A stretch of 64,000 nucleotides of DNA from Sphingomonas oleivorans. GTDB lineage: Bacteria; Pseudomonadota; Alphaproteobacteria; Sphingomonadales; Sphingomonadaceae. The notes under the pieces are model-generated. The model made no database searches and was not told where the DNA came from. It saw only the letters and a list, made by a program, of their open reading frames with translations. A program made the translations under genes and the position numbers. The DNA is taken from assembly GCF_003050615.1 (NCBI RefSeq), contig NZ_NWBU01000004.1, positions 806,001 through 870,000 on the forward strand. Direction: 5' to 3'. This document shows, piece by piece, positions 62,268 to 64,000 of this stretch (its first letter is position 1; the number at the start of each line of letters is the position of its first letter).

Positions 62268-63367
62268 CAGCCCGCCCTCGCCACCAGATCGCGCAACGCC
62301 GCCGTCAGGCCCCTCATCTCCTCCTCGGTGCCGATGGTGATGCGCAGCGCATGGGGCAGCCCCTGGCCGGGCAGCCAGCGCACGATATAGCCTGCCGCCA
62401 TCAGCCCCTTATAGGCCTCTTCCGCGCTCAGCCGCCCCTCGAACAGCAGGAGGATGAAATTGGCCTCGCTGGGCACGGCACGCAGCCCGGCATTGCCGAG
62501 CTGGGCGATCTGATCGGCGAACCAGGCGCGCCAGCGCGCATTATGCGCCCGGCTCGTCGCCACGAAATCGTCCGCGCCAAGTGCCGCGATCGCCGCCATC
62601 TGCCCTGCCGTGGTGACGTTGAACGGCGCGCGGATCTTGTGCATCGCCGCGATCACCGGCGCCGGGCCATAGCCCCAGCCGATCCGCTCGGCGGCAAGGC
62701 CGTGGATCTTGGAGAAGGTGCGCGTGACGAGCACATTGGGCGCGCTCTGCGCCAACGCGAAGGCGCCGTCATCGTCCGCCTCGTCCAGATATTCGGAATA
62801 GGCCTGATCGATCACCAGCAGGCAATCGCTGGGCAACGCCGCATGCAGCCGCGCAATTTCGGCGCGCGGCGTGAAGGTGCCCGTGGGATTGTTCGGATTG
62901 GCGACGAAGACGACGCGCGTCCGCTCCGTCACCGCGGCGAGCAGCGCGTCCACGTCGGTCGCATAATCCTTGTCCGGCGCCTCCACCGGCGTCGCGCCCA
63001 CGCGCCGGGCCGCGATCGGATAGACGGAGAAGCCGTAGCGCACATAGAGTATCTCGTCGCCCACTCCGGCAAAGGCGCCGGCGGCGATATGCAGCACCTC
63101 GTCCGATCCCGTGCCATGGATCACGCGATCGGGATCGAGCCCATGTTTCGCCGCGATCGCCTGGCGCAGCAGCAGGGCCGTCGCATCGGGATAGCGATCG
63201 AGCGACCGCGCCGCCCCGGCAAAGGCGTCGCGCGCCTCGGCGCTGGTGCCGAGCGGATTCTCGTTGGACGAAAGCTTGGCGACCTTGCGGCCGTCATCGG
63301 TGGTCGAGCGGCCGGGCACATAAGGCGCGATCGCGTCGATCCAGGGCTTGGGGCTGGGAGCGTTCAT
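62267..63367 (-). CDS. hisC: Histidinol-phosphate aminotransferase
   Basis: A 366-residue PLP-dependent class I/II aminotransferase. Conserved parts are [44 protein letters not shown] and the PLP lysine Lys 220 in [17 protein letters not shown]. Together with the downstream tyrA it suggests use in both histidine and aromatic amino acid synthesis, as is usual in alphaproteobacteria. The ATG at 63367 is divergent from metX, 80 bases away. Confidence 0.94.
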   Translation of the reverse strand: MNAPSPKPWIDAIAPYVPGRSTTDDGRKVAKLSSNENPLGTSAEARDAFAGAARSLDRYPDATALLLRQAIAAKHGLDPDRVIHGTGSDEVLHIAAGAFAGVGDEILYVRYGFSVYPIAARRVGATPVEAPDKDYATDVDALLAAVTERTRVVFVANPNNPTGTFTPRAEIARLHAALPSDCLLVIDQAYSEYLDEADDDGAFALAQSAPNVLVTRTFSKIHGLAAERIGWGYGPAPVIAAMHKIRAPFNVTTAGQMAAIAALGADDFVATSRAHNARWRAWFADQIAQLGNAGLRAVPSEANFILLLFEGRLSAEEAYKGLMAAGYIVRWLPGQGLPHALRITIGTEEEMRGLTAALRDLVARAG

Positions 63368-63447
63368 GGCGTGCCGCTTTAGCGACGAAGCGGCCGATTC
63401 AAAACACCTGCTTGTGCGCCTCCCTCACTGGGGGTAGCGCGCCTCGA

Positions 63448-64000
63448 ATGTTTCACGACGCCCGTTTCGGCCTTGCCCGCCATGTCACGCTGCCCGGACC
63501 GCTCCGGCTGGATGGCGGCGGCGAGCTGGCGCAGGTCGAAATCGCCTATGAAACCTATGGCACGCTCGATGCCGCGGGTTCCAACGCGGTCCTGATCTGC
63601 CATGCGCTGACCGGCGACCAGCATGTCGCCTCGACCCATCCGATCACCGGCAAACCCGGCTGGTGGGCGCGCATGGTGGGCGCGGGACAACCGATCGATC
63701 CTGCGCGCCACTTCATCATCTGCGCCAATGTGCTCGGCTCCTGCATGGGATCTTCGGGGCCGGCGAGCGTCGATCCTGCGATGGGCGTCCCCTTCGCGAT
63801 GCGCTTCCCGGTCATCACCATCCGCGACATGGTCCGCGCGCAGGCGATGCTGCTCGATCATCTGGGCGTGGGCATCTGCCGCGCGGTGGTCGGTGGATCG
63901 ATGGGCGGCATGCAGGTGCTGCAATGGGCGGCGACCTTTCCGGAGCGGGTGCAGGCTGCCGTCGTGATCGCGTCCGCCGCGCGCCATTCCGCGCAGAACA
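63448..64000 (+). CDS. metX: Homoserine O-acetyltransferase, 3' end outside window
   Basis: The frame from the ATG at 63448 stays open to the right edge (184 codons). It reads [55 protein letters not shown] and the nucleophile elbow [15 protein letters not shown], all diagnostic of MetX, the enzyme that acetylates (or succinylates) homoserine for methionine synthesis. The His and Asp of the triad lie outside. It is divergent from hisC. Confidence 0.93.
   Translation, partial: MFHDARFGLARHVTLPGPLRLDGGGELAQVEIAYETYGTLDAAGSNAVLICHALTGDQHVASTHPITGKPGWWARMVGAGQPIDPARHFIICANVLGSCMGSSGPASVDPAMGVPFAMRFPVITIRDMVRAQAMLLDHLGVGICRAVVGGSMGGMQVLQWAATFPERVQAAVVIASAARHSAQN

Overview
The window looks like chromosomal DNA of a GC-rich alphaproteobacterium, most likely a sphingomonad. 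The evidence is the codon usage, a lipoprotein-type cyoABCD quinol oxidase operon, a TonB-dependent receptor, the DUF3489-DUF2924-serine recombinase trio and the hisC-tyrA/metX arrangement. The genus cannot be fixed from the sequence alone.

Layout. 1-2.0 kb: a partial DUF2267 protein, a bestrophin-type channel and a DUF983 membrane protein. 2.2-6.1 kb: a three-subunit membrane dehydrogenase (Tat-exported small subunit, triheme cytochrome c, GMC flavoprotein) that should pass electrons to quinone, followed by a bidirectional terminator and an exported MRJP/yellow-type beta-propeller. 7.6-11.5 kb: cytochrome bo3 quinol oxidase cyoABCD, which can close the same respiratory chain. 12.1-14.9 kb: a copper unit in which a YHS-type P1B ATPase overlaps its CueR-like regulator, with a MerR-type 19-bp-spacer promoter in front. 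15-17.8 kb: an overlapping operon of an LigB-type dioxygenase, an esterase, DoxX and a LysR regulator. 18.4-23.7 kb: an M50 protease with CBS domains, a polymer-forming cytoskeletal-type protein and a YihY/BrkB membrane protein.

19-48 kb is a broken accessory region. Intact genes (haloalkane dehalogenase operon, TolB-like propeller, TonB receptor, TetR and LysR regulators, NIPSNAP protein, three small exported proteins) alternate with fragments of IS3- and IS6-family elements, thiamine-pyrophosphate enzyme, T5orf172, Rhs-like tail, XRE, TetR, Lrp, GAF, DUF885, SnoaL and alpha/beta-hydrolase genes. Several frameshifts there are one-base indels in short homopolymer runs.

46.5-54.5 kb resembles a mobile defence island. 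It holds a GHKL ATPase joined to a Shedu-like PD-(D/E)xK nuclease (split by a one-base deletion), a protein with a C-terminal HEPN motif, a divergent DUF4238 protein, and the DUF3489/DUF2924/large serine recombinase module. The island ends near tRNA-Leu(GAG). This cluster is the best candidate for an undescribed system.

55-64 kb is ordinary core genome: 6-phosphofructokinase, a MATE exporter, a zinc-ribbon membrane protein, ftsE-ftsX-ydcF-plsC, hisC-tyrA, and the start of metX running off the right edge.
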